Below, in pieces: positions 1 to 9,483 of a stretch of DNA of 64,000 nucleotides. The stretch is from positions 2,728,001 through 2,792,000 of the forward strand of contig JAIUCV010000101.1 of NCBI GenBank assembly GCA_026724425.1, written 5' to 3'. Within the stretch, counting starts at the first letter, position 1; every line of letters starts with the position of its first letter. The DNA is from Erythrophleum ivorense (Eukaryota > Streptophyta > Magnoliopsida > Fabales > Fabaceae). A model generated the notes under the pieces. That model was not told where the DNA came from and made no database searches. It saw only the letters and a program-made list of their open reading frames with translations. Position numbers and translations under genes: made by a program.

Positions 1-16
1 GAAGAGGAAGAACAAA

Positions 17-779
17 TCACCATCTCTTGAATTTCAGCGCTCTTCTCTTTTCCCTTTCTTCCAGCCCTTTCAGCCTAGCAGCCTGCTCGCTCATGATTCT
101 CTTGGTCTGCTCAATGAGTTCCCTGTAGAGCAAAAACTGTAATTAAAAGAGTGTAACTAAAGCAAAGCTCAAAACTGATTATTGCATTTGTTAATTACCT
201 CTTCCTCTTCGAGAACGTACTTGGAGTACAAACACACAAACAATAAGAAACACAATTAGGTGGAAAATTTGTAACTAATCATCTCAATTCTCAACCAAAC
301 CACACATACCCACTACATTTCCAAAAACAAGCCCTGAGGATCCAAACACCAATTTCTTCATTATCTCAATAGGTCTCCACACCGATCTCTCATGCAAAAT
401 GGGAGCTACGCTAGTGGTGGAAGTGAAATTTTGCCCCAACCGCTGCATTATTTAAAGGAAACAAATTGATTCAAAAATCTATCAGAGGTGACGAAATTGG
501 GGAAAACGAAACCCAGAAGAGAACAAGGATAGAGATTTGAGCGAAATCAGAGATGACAAAATTGGGGAAAACGAAACCCAGAAGAGAAAAAAAGGGGAGA
601 GATTTGAGCGAAATCTGATACAGTAAAGGACACGGTTTTATTGTATCAAAATCAAAATCAAAATCAGAGATGACAAAATTGGGGGAAACGAAACCCAGAT
701 GACAAAAAGAGTAGAGATTTGAGCGAAATCAGAGATGAGAATGTGATACCTTTGCAACCGTGCCCAATTTCCTCATCAT
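17..779 (-). CDS. Small coiled-coil protein gene A (exon model partly uncertain)
   Basis: No known family recognised. Reading the minus strand, a short first exon at 779-750 starts MMRKLGTVAK and ends at a GT donor. A second exon from about 442 to 310 follows a TTTAAATAATGCAG acceptor and includes KKLVFGSSGLVFG, a short hydrophobic stretch. A last exon of about 136-17 encodes YRELIEQTKRIMSEQ followed by charged helix and ends FKRW plus stop. A micro-exon near 236-196 reading YVLEEEE may lie between them, but I could not settle the phase at its borders. The same plan (10-11 codon first exon, hydrophobic middle exon, charged helical last exon ending in Trp) is seen in the gene at 2727-3209, so the two look like diverged tandem copies. 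The product would be about 90-110 residues, perhaps a small membrane-anchored coiled-coil protein. That role is inference only, and decay into a pseudogene is possible. Confidence 0.45.
481..733. repeat. Three-copy degenerate tandem repeat (unit about 65-70 bp)
   Basis: The motif ATCAGAGATGACAAAATTGG, followed by an ACGAAACCCAGA stretch and GAGATTTGAGCGAAATC, occurs three times: about 481-545, 546-616 and 661-733. A short AAAATC-rich insert separates copies two and three. The array lies inside the proposed first intron of small gene A (443-749). Confidence 0.8.
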
Positions 780-1154
780 CTTTGCTTCGCTCTCTCTCAG
801 TTTTTTAGGTCTTTTTTGCTTTTTCTTTGCTCGTTTACCTGGTGGCCGATTCGCGATAATCTTATATTTCAACGGTAACGGTGTTCTCTTACTAGAGGTA
901 CTGAGTTCGAACCGTAGTAACAACTGTCTTGTTTTAGGTTTGGGGATGGATCGTTGTCTTTAAAAGAAAACAAAATTGCATTTAAGTCCTTGTTATTACT
1001 CATTATTAACTAAGATCATAAAACTTTATAAATCTCTTTACTATTAATTTATTACTCCTTGATTCTCTTTTTTTTTTTTAACTGAAACCACGTGGCTATC
1101 CAGTTGTGCATCTCCTCTGTTTTATCTTGCCATCTCTCTGTGTTTGGTTTGCAG

Positions 1155-1265
1155 GTTATCACAGAGGGTCTATCAAAAGAGGAAATCAAAGGTCTTAAAA
1201 GCATGTTTGAGACTATGGATTCCGACAGAAGCGGGTCAATCACTTATGAAGAACTCACTTATTAA
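1155..1265 (+). pseudogene. Relic of a calcium-dependent protein kinase (junction plus first EF-hand)
   Basis: Directly after a TTTGGTTTGCAG acceptor, the plus strand reads VITEGLSKEEIKGLKSMF and then an EF-hand loop, DSDRSGSITYEE. In CDPKs this is the end of the autoinhibitory junction and the first calcium loop; loop positions D, D, S, S, I and E are all kept. The frame then hits TAA at 1263-1265, just where the helix after the loop should continue. No kinase domain is present upstream and no further EF-hands follow. It is best read as one captured exon of a CDPK gene. Transcription of this piece cannot be judged from sequence. Confidence 0.75.
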
Positions 1266-2726
1266 GCTCTCTGAAGATCTCTGTCGTTGATGAAGAGTTT
1301 CTCAATAAGTAAGTTCATATTTGTCTTCTTGAAATTGGCTTGGTTTTCAATGTTTGAAAAATTATTCTTTTGTATACTTAGATTTTAACCTTTTTATAGT
1401 CAAGGCAGTTAACACATCAAACTGAACAATACAATTAGGCAGACGACACATATTAACCGTAAAGCAAAGTTCTAACTCACATCTTCTAGGTAATAATTAG
1501 GGGAAGTTCCCTTAAGGTCTTTCGACATCAATCTATTTTTTTTTTTTAATTCTTCTTTTATAAGCATTATTTAATTTTAATGCAAAGAAAATCTCTTATA
1601 AAAAATAAATTTTGGATCGATGATATAAATAAGTAAGAATCATGTATGTATGCGTCTGTGTTCATCTTATGATGATGTTAATTATTGTTAAAGCTCATTT
1701 CTTTCTTTCTTTGGATTCTGATTTTGTTTGATGCTAATATCTTCCATTAGGTGTTCAGCAAGAGATAACAAGAAGACACGTATTGTACCAAGACACATTC
1801 AACTTGCAGTCAGGAACGTTGCAGGGCTGAATAAACTTGAAGGAGTTTTGCCTAACAATTTTGGTTTTGGGTGATATTTTATCACACAATTTCGATGCAT
1901 TATCACACTTATTGAGTTTAAATCTTAATAAAGAATAAGAAAGTGATTCACATTTGTTGCTTGGATATTGTAGATGCTCAAGTGAGACTCTTGCTTCACT
2001 GTTTGAAGCAGCCCATCTTATATGAGTTTTCTTTTCTACATATGTGAACACTCGCAGTACACTATTTAAGTACAAAATAAAATCACAGAAGAAACAAACA
2101 AAACCTGAAGATTACTTGCCATCTAATTATGCATTATTTAATTAGATCCCAAAATCATTGATAAGGTTAAAGTTTTAGTGGAAAAGATATTAGATTTTTT
2201 TCACAAAACCACAACGTGACACCGAGCGGTTGAAAAACCTAGCAACTGTTAAAAGATAGGTACATTAAATAAATAATAAACAATAAATATTAATTAGAAT
2301 TATCTAATTATTATTATTACAATAGTTTAAGGTTTTCGGATGGTTATTAAGTATTATCCGCTAGGAACTCTTTCCCTATTCGATTCCTATTACAAATGGT
2401 TTTCTAACTCTCTATATCTTAGCAGGTAAAAGCAGAATTTTGTTTACTTGTGAACATCAAGAAACAAATCAATCCTATTACTATCCAACTACAGAACAGA
2501 ACATTGCAGACAAAGCAATCAGATATGTTTGAAAAGAAAACAGGAACCAAATTATTGTACATTTTTCGACAGATGAAAGCATTCCGAGAAGCTAGATTCA
2601 GATGACAAAACGGGTTACATTCAAAAGCTTGCATCTTAGAATAGGAAATGAAAAGAAAGTTTTCAAGTAAGTTACAGAAAATCTGTTTGCTTGCCAATTT
2701 CATATATATTGAAGAACAAGAACAAA
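1266..2726. other. Gene-poor spacer
   Basis: AT-rich sequence with no open frame showing a recognisable domain. The minus-strand frames at 1755-2075 and 2419-2733 have no family signature or plausible splice context. The end of the spacer (about 2655-2726) resembles sequence just downstream of the PRCC-like gene (see the repeat at 2655-2745). Confidence 0.6.
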
Positions 2727-2745
2727 TCACCATTCGTATTTAGAT
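2655..2745. repeat. Duplicate of the PRCC-like gene 3' end
   Basis: The stretch from about 2680 (CTGTTTGC..GCCAATTTCA) through GAAGAACAAGAACAAATCA to the ATTTAG following the stop region closely matches 3550-3625, which is the 3' untranslated region and stop area of the PRCC-like gene. A weaker match, GGAAGAACAAATCACCATC, occurs at 7-24 at the end of small gene A. All three lie at the 3' end of a minus-strand gene whose last codon is TGG before TGA. Confidence 0.7.
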
Positions 2746-3209
2746 ATCTCATCGATTCGCTTCGCGTACTGCTCTTCTTTCTCCCTATAAAGCTTACGTA
2801 AGTGACTGGCCTCTTCTTTGGTCTTCCTGAGACTTTTGCGGTTTCTCTCAGCGTTAACCAAATCTGAGAGAGAGATATCATATAACAAATGCTTCCGATG
2901 AATTCCAAAAATTAAAAATAAAAGGAAAAATCAGAAAATTATGTGTGTTTGAGAATATCATACCATTTATTATGTAGCCAAAAAATCCAGTCAAAGACGC
3001 CATCAAAAAAACAGGAGTAGGCCGATCTTCGGGAGCAGCTGAGGAAGTGATTCCTCGCCGAGACTGAGCGAACCCAGAGGACCTCCCATTCCGACAGTTC
3101 TGCAATTTTTGTTTTGAAAAAACTGATTATAAAACACAACGAAAGGGAAAGGGAAATTCGAGCGAAAATTTCCTACCTTTGCAACAAAGCTGCTCCAATT
3201 TCTCACCAT
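2727..3209 (-). CDS. Small single-TM coiled-coil protein gene B (101 aa)
   Basis: Three exons give a continuous 102-codon frame: 3209-3177 (MVRNWSSFVAK), 3099-2964 and 2863-2727. All borders are GT/AG and all phases fit. The product has a short N-terminus, a Ser/Arg-rich stretch, a hydrophobic segment around residues 41-57 (PVFLMASLTGFFGYII), and then a highly charged helix (NAERNRKSLRKTKEE..) ending in KYEW. I do not recognise the family. The layout suggests a small tail-anchored or mitochondrial inner-membrane protein with a soluble coiled coil, but that is inference. Its exon plan matches small gene A at 17-779. Its stop codon and 3' flank match the 3' end of the PRCC-like gene downstream, so part of this locus was assembled by local duplication. 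Confidence 0.65.
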
Positions 3210-3609
3210 TGTTTCCTGCTCTGCTCCTTGCTGAAATCAGATTCTAGGTTTCTCTTTTTTCTCATAAACGAACAAGGGAAGAGCAAGGGAAGGATATTTT
3301 ATTGCTCAGCAACAAAAATAACTGTTGGGGCATAAAAGTCTCGTTGGCATATAAATCTAGGCCCAAGTGTTTAGTTAGGCCCAAGAATTTTTGAATAGAT
3401 CTTTTGTATGGCTAAATCTGTGTATCATTTTCAAAGCGGTAAGCCTATTAAAGTATTCTGCTGTAAGCCTTTTTGTAATCTTTTGTGGTAGGTTCAATCA
3501 AAGTATTCTGCTGAGAGCATATTCATACGAGAAAATGGGTATCACAGTTAGAGAAAATCTAAATCTGTTTGCCAATTTCACATATAGAAGAACAAGAACA
3601 AATCAGTGA

Positions 3610-5260
3610 TCACCATCCGTATTTAGCTTGTGTCTCAGATTTTGTGAGCAATCCTCTTGAGCGTCTCTCTGCTAACTCCGACTCCTTCTGCTTCATGTCC
3701 ATGAATAACGAAGTGATCTGATGCTTTCTCTTGTGAAGCTTCGACACTTTACCCTTTGTTGAAGATGACGCAGGCTGCAAAACAAATGTGAACAACAAGA
3801 CAACATTTAAACATGCAAATCCAATACAAAGAATAATATGTTAACAAGACAACATTTAAAGAGGCAATCCAATACAAAGAATTCTATGACGTAGCTCTTT
3901 TCCTATAAAGAAGTTGAGCCAGCAAGACAAACAAACTTGTTGACAGTGTCAGCCACAAACAGAAAAAATTTCACGACACCTACTCTATTTACTTTCAGCT
4001 TTTCTCAAATACTCATCACCCTACGAGCAAAGGTTGGCTTAAATTCACAGAATCAGAGAAATCAAAGACAACTCTCTCAAGTTCTTGCAGCAAAAAGATC
4101 TCAAGGAAGAGTACTTCGAAGCTCAACAAACCTACTCATTATCTGCAATTCATATTTTATTAGCTTTCTACAATCAAATTCCGGGCTTTCTCGTCATCCT
4201 ATAAGCAATCTAATGGAAGAAAATGGCTTTTGATTCACCTAATCAGAGCAATCACAGGCCCTAAACAGTAAAGAAAACATCCCAAGTTATTGCAGCAAAG
4301 ATAATCTCAATTCTCAGAAGCTAAACGAACCTGATACGCAGGTCCAAAGGCGATTCCAGTAGATTTAACCTGATCAACTCTTGGCCTATCCTTCATCAGC
4401 TCATCTTGCTTTACCTCAATTATCTCTGTTGGGAAATTGTTCTTCCCTCTCCTTCCTCTCCTCGCACCGCTATCCATGGCTACAAACGCTTCAGGCAATC
4501 CCGTTGTTGCCTCAAACCCACCACCGTTCCATGTGTTACCTCCATAGCTACTAGCATCGTATCCCACATAACCAGACGCATCTCCACCACCACTAGGGTT
4601 TGCTTCGTATCCACCATAACCAGAAGCATCTCCACTACCACTAGGGTTTGTTTCGTATCCACCATAACCAGCAACTTGCTCCGTTTCGCTATATGATTCA
4701 TAACTCTGGTTCTGATCGCTACCTGATTCCGTTTGAGTAATTGCAGGTGATTCCGTTTCGAGAATCGATCTTCGACCTGATCCTGATCCCAAGGTAGGAA
4801 AAGCCCCGAGTGTTTGCGAGCTCTTTGGTGCAGGCATGGTGGATAAGAACGATCTCACAGATGAATCGTGTGGTGCCGCAGCAGATTCCATCTGTTTACG
4901 CTTCTTCCTCGCTTTCTCCTCTTCTTCATCGTCTTCATCGTCATCATCAAGGCTGCTCCGGACAGGAAGCCTGATCTGAACGACACGTTTAGGTAACGCC
5001 GGAATTGACGACGGAGAGGGGTTTTGCTGCCGAGAAATCGATGATTTTGGAGGAGGGAGAGAGGAGAGAAAAGGAGAAGATGAACCAAAACCCCCATCTT
5101 CGGAAGATCTGGATGCTTTAGGTTGAGGAATAGCTGAGAACAGAGACGACGAAGTAGAGGAAGGACCTAAGGATGATTTTACGGTGAAAGATTCTGTCCG
5201 TGGTTGGCGTTCTTCTTCCTCTTCGTCCGACGAAGCATAGCTCGCTACCAGAGAGTCCAT
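3610..5260 (-). CDS. PRCC-domain protein (splicing/mitotic-checkpoint-related), 364 aa
   Basis: Two exons, 5260-4331 and 3774-3610, join in frame to 364 codons. The start is MDSLVASYASSDEEEE. The first 170 residues are Ser/Pro-rich and acidic (PKSS blocks, DDDDEDDEEEEK), followed by a Gly/Tyr-rich repeat section. The conserved PRCC C-terminus carries IIEVKQDELMKDRP, a short FGPAYQ motif and, from the second exon, KRKHQITSLFMDMKQKE..RRSRGLLTKSETQAKYGW. Human PRCC associates with spliceosomal proteins and MAD2B, and plant members are annotated as mitotic checkpoint or PRCC-like. From gene order this is the At2g19270 counterpart. Nuclear action in pre-mRNA processing is inferred from the family. 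Confidence 0.9.
4540..4690 (-). repeat. Coding tandem repeat (about 16-aa unit) in PRCC-like exon 1
   Basis: Reading the minus strand, units of the form GYGGYETNPSGSGDAS, GYGGYEANPSGGGDAS and a third degenerate GYVGYDASSYGG follow each other, with near-identical 48-bp DNA units. Length is kept in multiples of three, as expected for a low-complexity coding region. Confidence 0.85.
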
Positions 5261-5583
5261 GAGAGAGAGAGAGAAGAGAGAAATTGGCCTCTGCCGTCGC
5301 TCGTCGCTCGTCGCCGAGATCAGATATGTCGGAGTAATATCAAAGTAGAATCTCTAAGGCCCATATAAAAGCCCATTTATGAAGTTGCTTTTAGAAACTA
5401 CGGTGACGTGTAAAGCAAGTTTTATATATTTAGGATCTTGCTTTGACCTACATCTAAATCGACAATGACACAAAAACTCCCTAACCCACTCAAGAGAGAA
5501 CTAGGAAATTAACATGGAAAAATCTTATTTTATATTGTTCAATTTCCTTATCTGATAAGGAAATATCTATCTTTTATCTTGCG

Positions 5584-5591
5584 TATAAATA
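5584..5591 (+). promoter_or_regulatory. TATA box candidate for the MFAP1 gene
   Basis: TATAAATA lies about 140-180 bp before the two candidate start codons of the MFAP1 frame, within otherwise non-coding sequence. The distance fits transcription starting near 5615-5625. Confidence 0.5.
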
Positions 5592-5761
5592 GTGTTGTTG
5601 TATATTCCCTTCATAAATCAATAAGAAAGAAGAGCGAGTTGACATCTGTCTCTGTTTCAAGCCCTCCTTCTTAGTATAGGTTTCCGTGTCTCGAAAGTAA
5701 TAGAAGAACAGAGCCATCAGCAAACTGAGTTTTGATTATACAAATCACAAAGTGTTCAAAG

Positions 5762-7018
5762 ATGTTGGTCACAGCAGGAGTTAGTGATGCTGCACTTGCT
5801 ACTAGGGCAAAACTACGATGTGGGATTGGAGTGACTAAAGTGACAAGATATTGGCCTGGAAAAGCTCCCAAGTGGGCCGACGAATCCGAACAAGATCATG
5901 ACGATGATGTTAGGATGCACATCAAGGATGATGATGATTTGGTGGTTGTCAGGTTTATTAAGGATGATCCAAGGCTGCGCCGTTTAGCTCAGACAAGAAC
6001 TGAAGACCGTGAAAAAGTTAGAGCGGACCATCGGCGAGTTAGACAGGCGGCTGAGGTTATATCTACACAAGAGTTGAGGAATGAAGAGACTAGTGACGAG
6101 GAAGAAGATGAAGATGCTATGGAAGAAAGAAGAAGAAGAATCAGAGAAAAGAATCTTAAAAGAGCCCAAGAGGAAGCTGATTTACTTCCTGTAGAAGACG
6201 AAGAAGAAGAGCAACAAGAGAAAGAAGAGGAGTCCGAGTACGAGACTGATTCAGAAGATGAGATGATCGGATTTACCATGATCAAGCCTTTCTTTGTACC
6301 AAAAGGTGAGAGGGATACAGTAGCAGAGCGTGATCTTCTTGAAGCCAAAGAAGAAGCTCTTGAGGAATTGGCAAAGAAGAAACTGGAGATGAGGAAAACA
6401 GAGACGAAGCAGATAGTGGTTGAGGAAGTTAGGAAAGACGGAGAGATACAGAAGCACATTCTAGTGGAAGAAGATGTGGAAAGTGATGACGAGATCAATG
6501 AAGCTGAGGAGTACGAAATTTGGAAGACAAGAGAGATTGGTAGGATCAAGATAGAAAGCGATGCAGGGGAAGCTACATTGAGAGAGAAGGAAGAGATAGA
6601 CAAGAACTTGACGAGCATGACAGAGAAAGAGAGTAAGAATCAGAAACCGGAAAGGAAATGGAAGTTTATGCAAAGATACTACCACAAAGGTGCCTACTTT
6701 CAGGAGGAAGGATCTGTTATATTTCAGCGCGACTTCTCTGCACCAACTGGAGAAGATATGCTGAACAAATTGAAAGTGCGTGAAGTCATGCAGGTCAAGC
6801 ACTTTGGTCGGAATGGAAGATCTAAATGGACTCACCTGGTCAAGGAGGATACAACGTATGGTGGTGACAAGAAAACAAAACTTGAGGGTACAAGTACAAC
6901 AGATTGGAGTAACTTGTGGACTTTTAATGGTCTTCTAGGCGAAAACAAGAGGAAAATGGCAGCCATGGATGCTCCTAATGCAAGACCAAAAGGGAGCAAG
7001 AAGATGAAAGCTTGGTGA
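5762..7018 (+). CDS. Intronless MFAP1-like spliceosomal protein (418 aa)
   Basis: A single open frame. The second Met (MLVTAGVSDAALATRAKLR) is chosen because family members begin MSVTAGVSDT; an upstream in-frame ATG at 5732 would add ten residues. Family landmarks in order are RYWPGKAPKWAD (about 32-43), DDPRLRRLAQ (about 70), long acid/base helices with EERRRRIREKNLKRAQEE and ESEYETDSE, KQIVVEEVRKD (about 223-233), KWKFMQRYYHKGA (about 318) and HFGRNGRSKWTHLV (near 370). MFAP1 is a component of the spliceosomal B complex. Compared with the family as I remember it, this copy carries an extra stretch after EDTT (YGGDKKTKLEGTST) before DWSN, and lacks several residues near TEKESKNQKPER. As I recall, A. 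thaliana MFAP1 genes lie on chromosomes 4 and 5, so this may be a moved or retrocopied gene. It is uninterrupted and could be functional. Confidence 0.88.
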   Translation: MLVTAGVSDAALATRAKLRCGIGVTKVTRYWPGKAPKWADESEQDHDDDVRMHIKDDDDLVVVRFIKDDPRLRRLAQTRTEDREKVRADHRRVRQAAEVISTQELRNEETSDEEEDEDAMEERRRRIREKNLKRAQEEADLLPVEDEEEEQQEKEEESEYETDSEDEMIGFTMIKPFFVPKGERDTVAERDLLEAKEEALEELAKKKLEMRKTETKQIVVEEVRKDGEIQKHILVEEDVESDDEINEAEEYEIWKTREIGRIKIESDAGEATLREKEEIDKNLTSMTEKESKNQKPERKWKFMQRYYHKGAYFQEEGSVIFQRDFSAPTGEDMLNKLKVREVMQVKHFGRNGRSKWTHLVKEDTTYGGDKKTKLEGTSTTDWSNLWTFNGLLGENKRKMAAMDAPNARPKGSKKMKAW

Positions 7019-7405
7019 GACCTTAACCCTCCTCACAAACATCCTATCCAGTCTTAAGCCAATACTGATGCAATGTCGTCGTATATGTTGCAAGTAGAAA
7101 GACATCTTTGTTAAGGACTCAAATTCGCACCATCTACTGATGATTGGGTTTATTGTACCTGAGATTTATACTTGTTGCTACATAACTTTGTGAACAATTG
7201 GCAATTTTGTGCACTTAACTCCGTTTAGGTTTTCAATTAAGATAACACATTTGAAAGAAGGTAATGTCTTTTTCTTAACAAGGCAAAAAGGTTTCAAGTT
7301 CTGAACTAACATTTGCAAAATTCTTCAAGCTTGTAACGAAGATACCAAAATCATTAATAAGAAGACACAAAAATCTGAAGGAGTGGATCAATTTAAAACA
7401 AAACA

Positions 7406-8799
7406 TCAAGCGGTGATCTCTTTCTTGAGCTTTGCAAGCTCCTGCCTCACCACGCCAGCTCTCTGCAAATTAACAAATGAAAACCATTCAAAACAGTGAT
7501 TAAGAAGTGAAGTAAATGACTATGAGCTTAGCAATAGCTTTAGAAACATAAAACTGGCTTTTCAGATTTGACAGATTCTAAGGCATCACTTGTAAAATTC
7601 GACCTAACATCTATCATTCGAGCATAAACATGGCAGGATACGGATCAATAAACATCAAGCAAAAGTGTAATTTGCAGTAAAACTGACCTTGATTTTGGCC
7701 AACATGACCTTGAACCGATCAAAGTCATTCAGGGCAGCTCTTCTCTTCTGCACTATGAACTTCCTACCCCATGAACTCTTCTCCCACTTGTTCTTCACAT
7801 CTGCATATGTTTTAAAGGTTAAATAATACATTCCTAATGTCAAACAAAACTCGACAGCTTTGTATACATGTAATGTAAGTAAAAGAAAACTCACCAGCTT
7901 TCTCCATTGCCTCAATCAAAATCTTCTTCTTAGGCACTCTGTTGATATCAATCACGATATCGGTAAGAGACAACCTCTTGAAATTCATCTGGATTCTCTC
8001 CATGCCAGGCGCGTCCACGAGAGCCTACAAGTAAACGAGGCACAACAATTAAAATACAATCACATACTCAAGACATACAAGAAAGCAAAAACAAAACACT
8101 TATTAACAAATCAATTTCGCAGATATGAATCTTAATAGAGAATAGGTTAGAGATACTCCGGACAATCAGACACCACTAGAGAAATCTTAACTCAGTGGAA
8201 AAACACTTATGAACAAACCGATTTCGCAGAAATGCGTCATAATACGACTGAAACAAACAACAATGGCTATTCTCTTTTAAAATCACAATCACTGAAACTT
8301 CTTTGCTCTGACGAGATGGAAAATCAACTAATCTCAACGAAGTAAAAGAATGAGAAAGCAATCAGATACATAGACATAGCAGAAGCAAAATGAAGGAAGC
8401 TTGTTATAGTGATAAAAATATAACTTGCGGACAAACAGATTTATGAGCAATGCAGATAAAAATTGAATCTTTTAAAAGCAAATGAAATCTTATAACAAAA
8501 AGGGAGAAACTTTTTCAGATCTACAAAGTTTAACTGCTACTTATTCACTCTAACCAAATCAACAATAAATAATCTGAGCTAAAGGGAGCTAAAGACAATT
8601 TACCCTGTTTTGGTCGACGACATCGACGATCACGACGAGCTTCCCATTGTCTTTTCCGTAGTTGACAAGAGCCACTCGCCCTATCTCGACGTATCTCTTG
8701 AAAACCTATACGAGAACGAGCACAATCTCCATGAACACAACAAATGTAATAAAAAAAAAGATCCGACTGTGAATCGGAAGAGCAAAGAGGTTTTACCAT
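7406..8799 (-). CDS. RPL14: 60S ribosomal protein L14 (eL14), 134 aa
   Basis: Five coding exons join without error: 8799-8797 (the ATG alone), 8705-8604, 8024-7895, 7800-7688 and 7462-7406. The total is 135 codons, the standard plant length. Diagnostic segments are FKRYVEIGRVALVNYGKDNG, LVVIVDVVDQNR, RIQMNFKRLSLTDIVIDINR, DVKNKWEKSSWGRK, RRAALNDFDRFK and the end RAGVVRQELAKLKKEITA. The KOW-like N-terminal domain and the basic central helix are complete. It is a cytosolic large-subunit protein. The first coding exon consists only of the initiator codon, followed directly by a GTAAAA donor. As I remember, the A. thaliana copies are At2g20450 and At4g27090, so a copy between the At2g19270 and At2g19280 counterparts is unexpected. 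Introns are kept, which argues for DNA-level transfer and against retroposition. Confidence 0.95.
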
Positions 8800-9483
8800 T
8801 TTCTTCGGTTGAGCTGAAACGCTAGAAGAGAAGGAGAGACGAGAGGCGGAAGAAGAGAAAGTTGTAGGGTTTCTCTTATGAGAAGAAAGCAAGCTAGATA
8901 TGCTTAACTAGCCAATTAGGGTTTTTGTTTTGGGCCTTTAAATTTCGATATAAGCCCATCAAAATGAAGACCTTTAATTCCTTTTAACAGAAATTCTTTT
9001 CTTGGTTATTGGATTAGGAAACCCGGTTTGATTCCTGGAAATGAAAAACGAGAAATCACAAATCATGGTTTCGTGTTCGTCTCTCTTCTAATCTCTCTGA
9101 CTCTCTCTCTCTCACACTCACTCTGCTTTGCTAGCCAATTCTTCGTTCCCATCATTTCTTCGGACGATTGAAGCTAAGAACAAGGCATTGTAAGCATCGC
9201 ATATATACAGGTACTACTACTACTCTTCAATTCAAACTTTGCCTCATCTCTTGAAAACTTGTCTAATTCGAGTGTAAAAGTATCTTGTGTGCTGCTACTA
9301 AAACTGTAACAATGAATTATTCTATTCAGTGAAGATTTTGGGTTCTATTCTGAATTATTTTGATTAGAACCATTGAGAATATGAGAAAATGAGGTTATCA
9401 GAACCAATTTTTTCCAACATAATTGACACAAAGTTTGTATTTTTCTTCTTCAGCTTACTTCTGAGTTCTGACCAGTCCTGTTT

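Noticed and set aside
903..913. GAGTTCGAACC, resembling a tRNA B box or SINE promoter
   Set aside because: No matching A box, no cloverleaf and no CCA-end context could be drawn around it.
5989..6618. 209-residue Ser-rich minus-strand frame
   Set aside because: It is the antisense shadow of the Glu/Lys-rich MFAP1 coding sequence.
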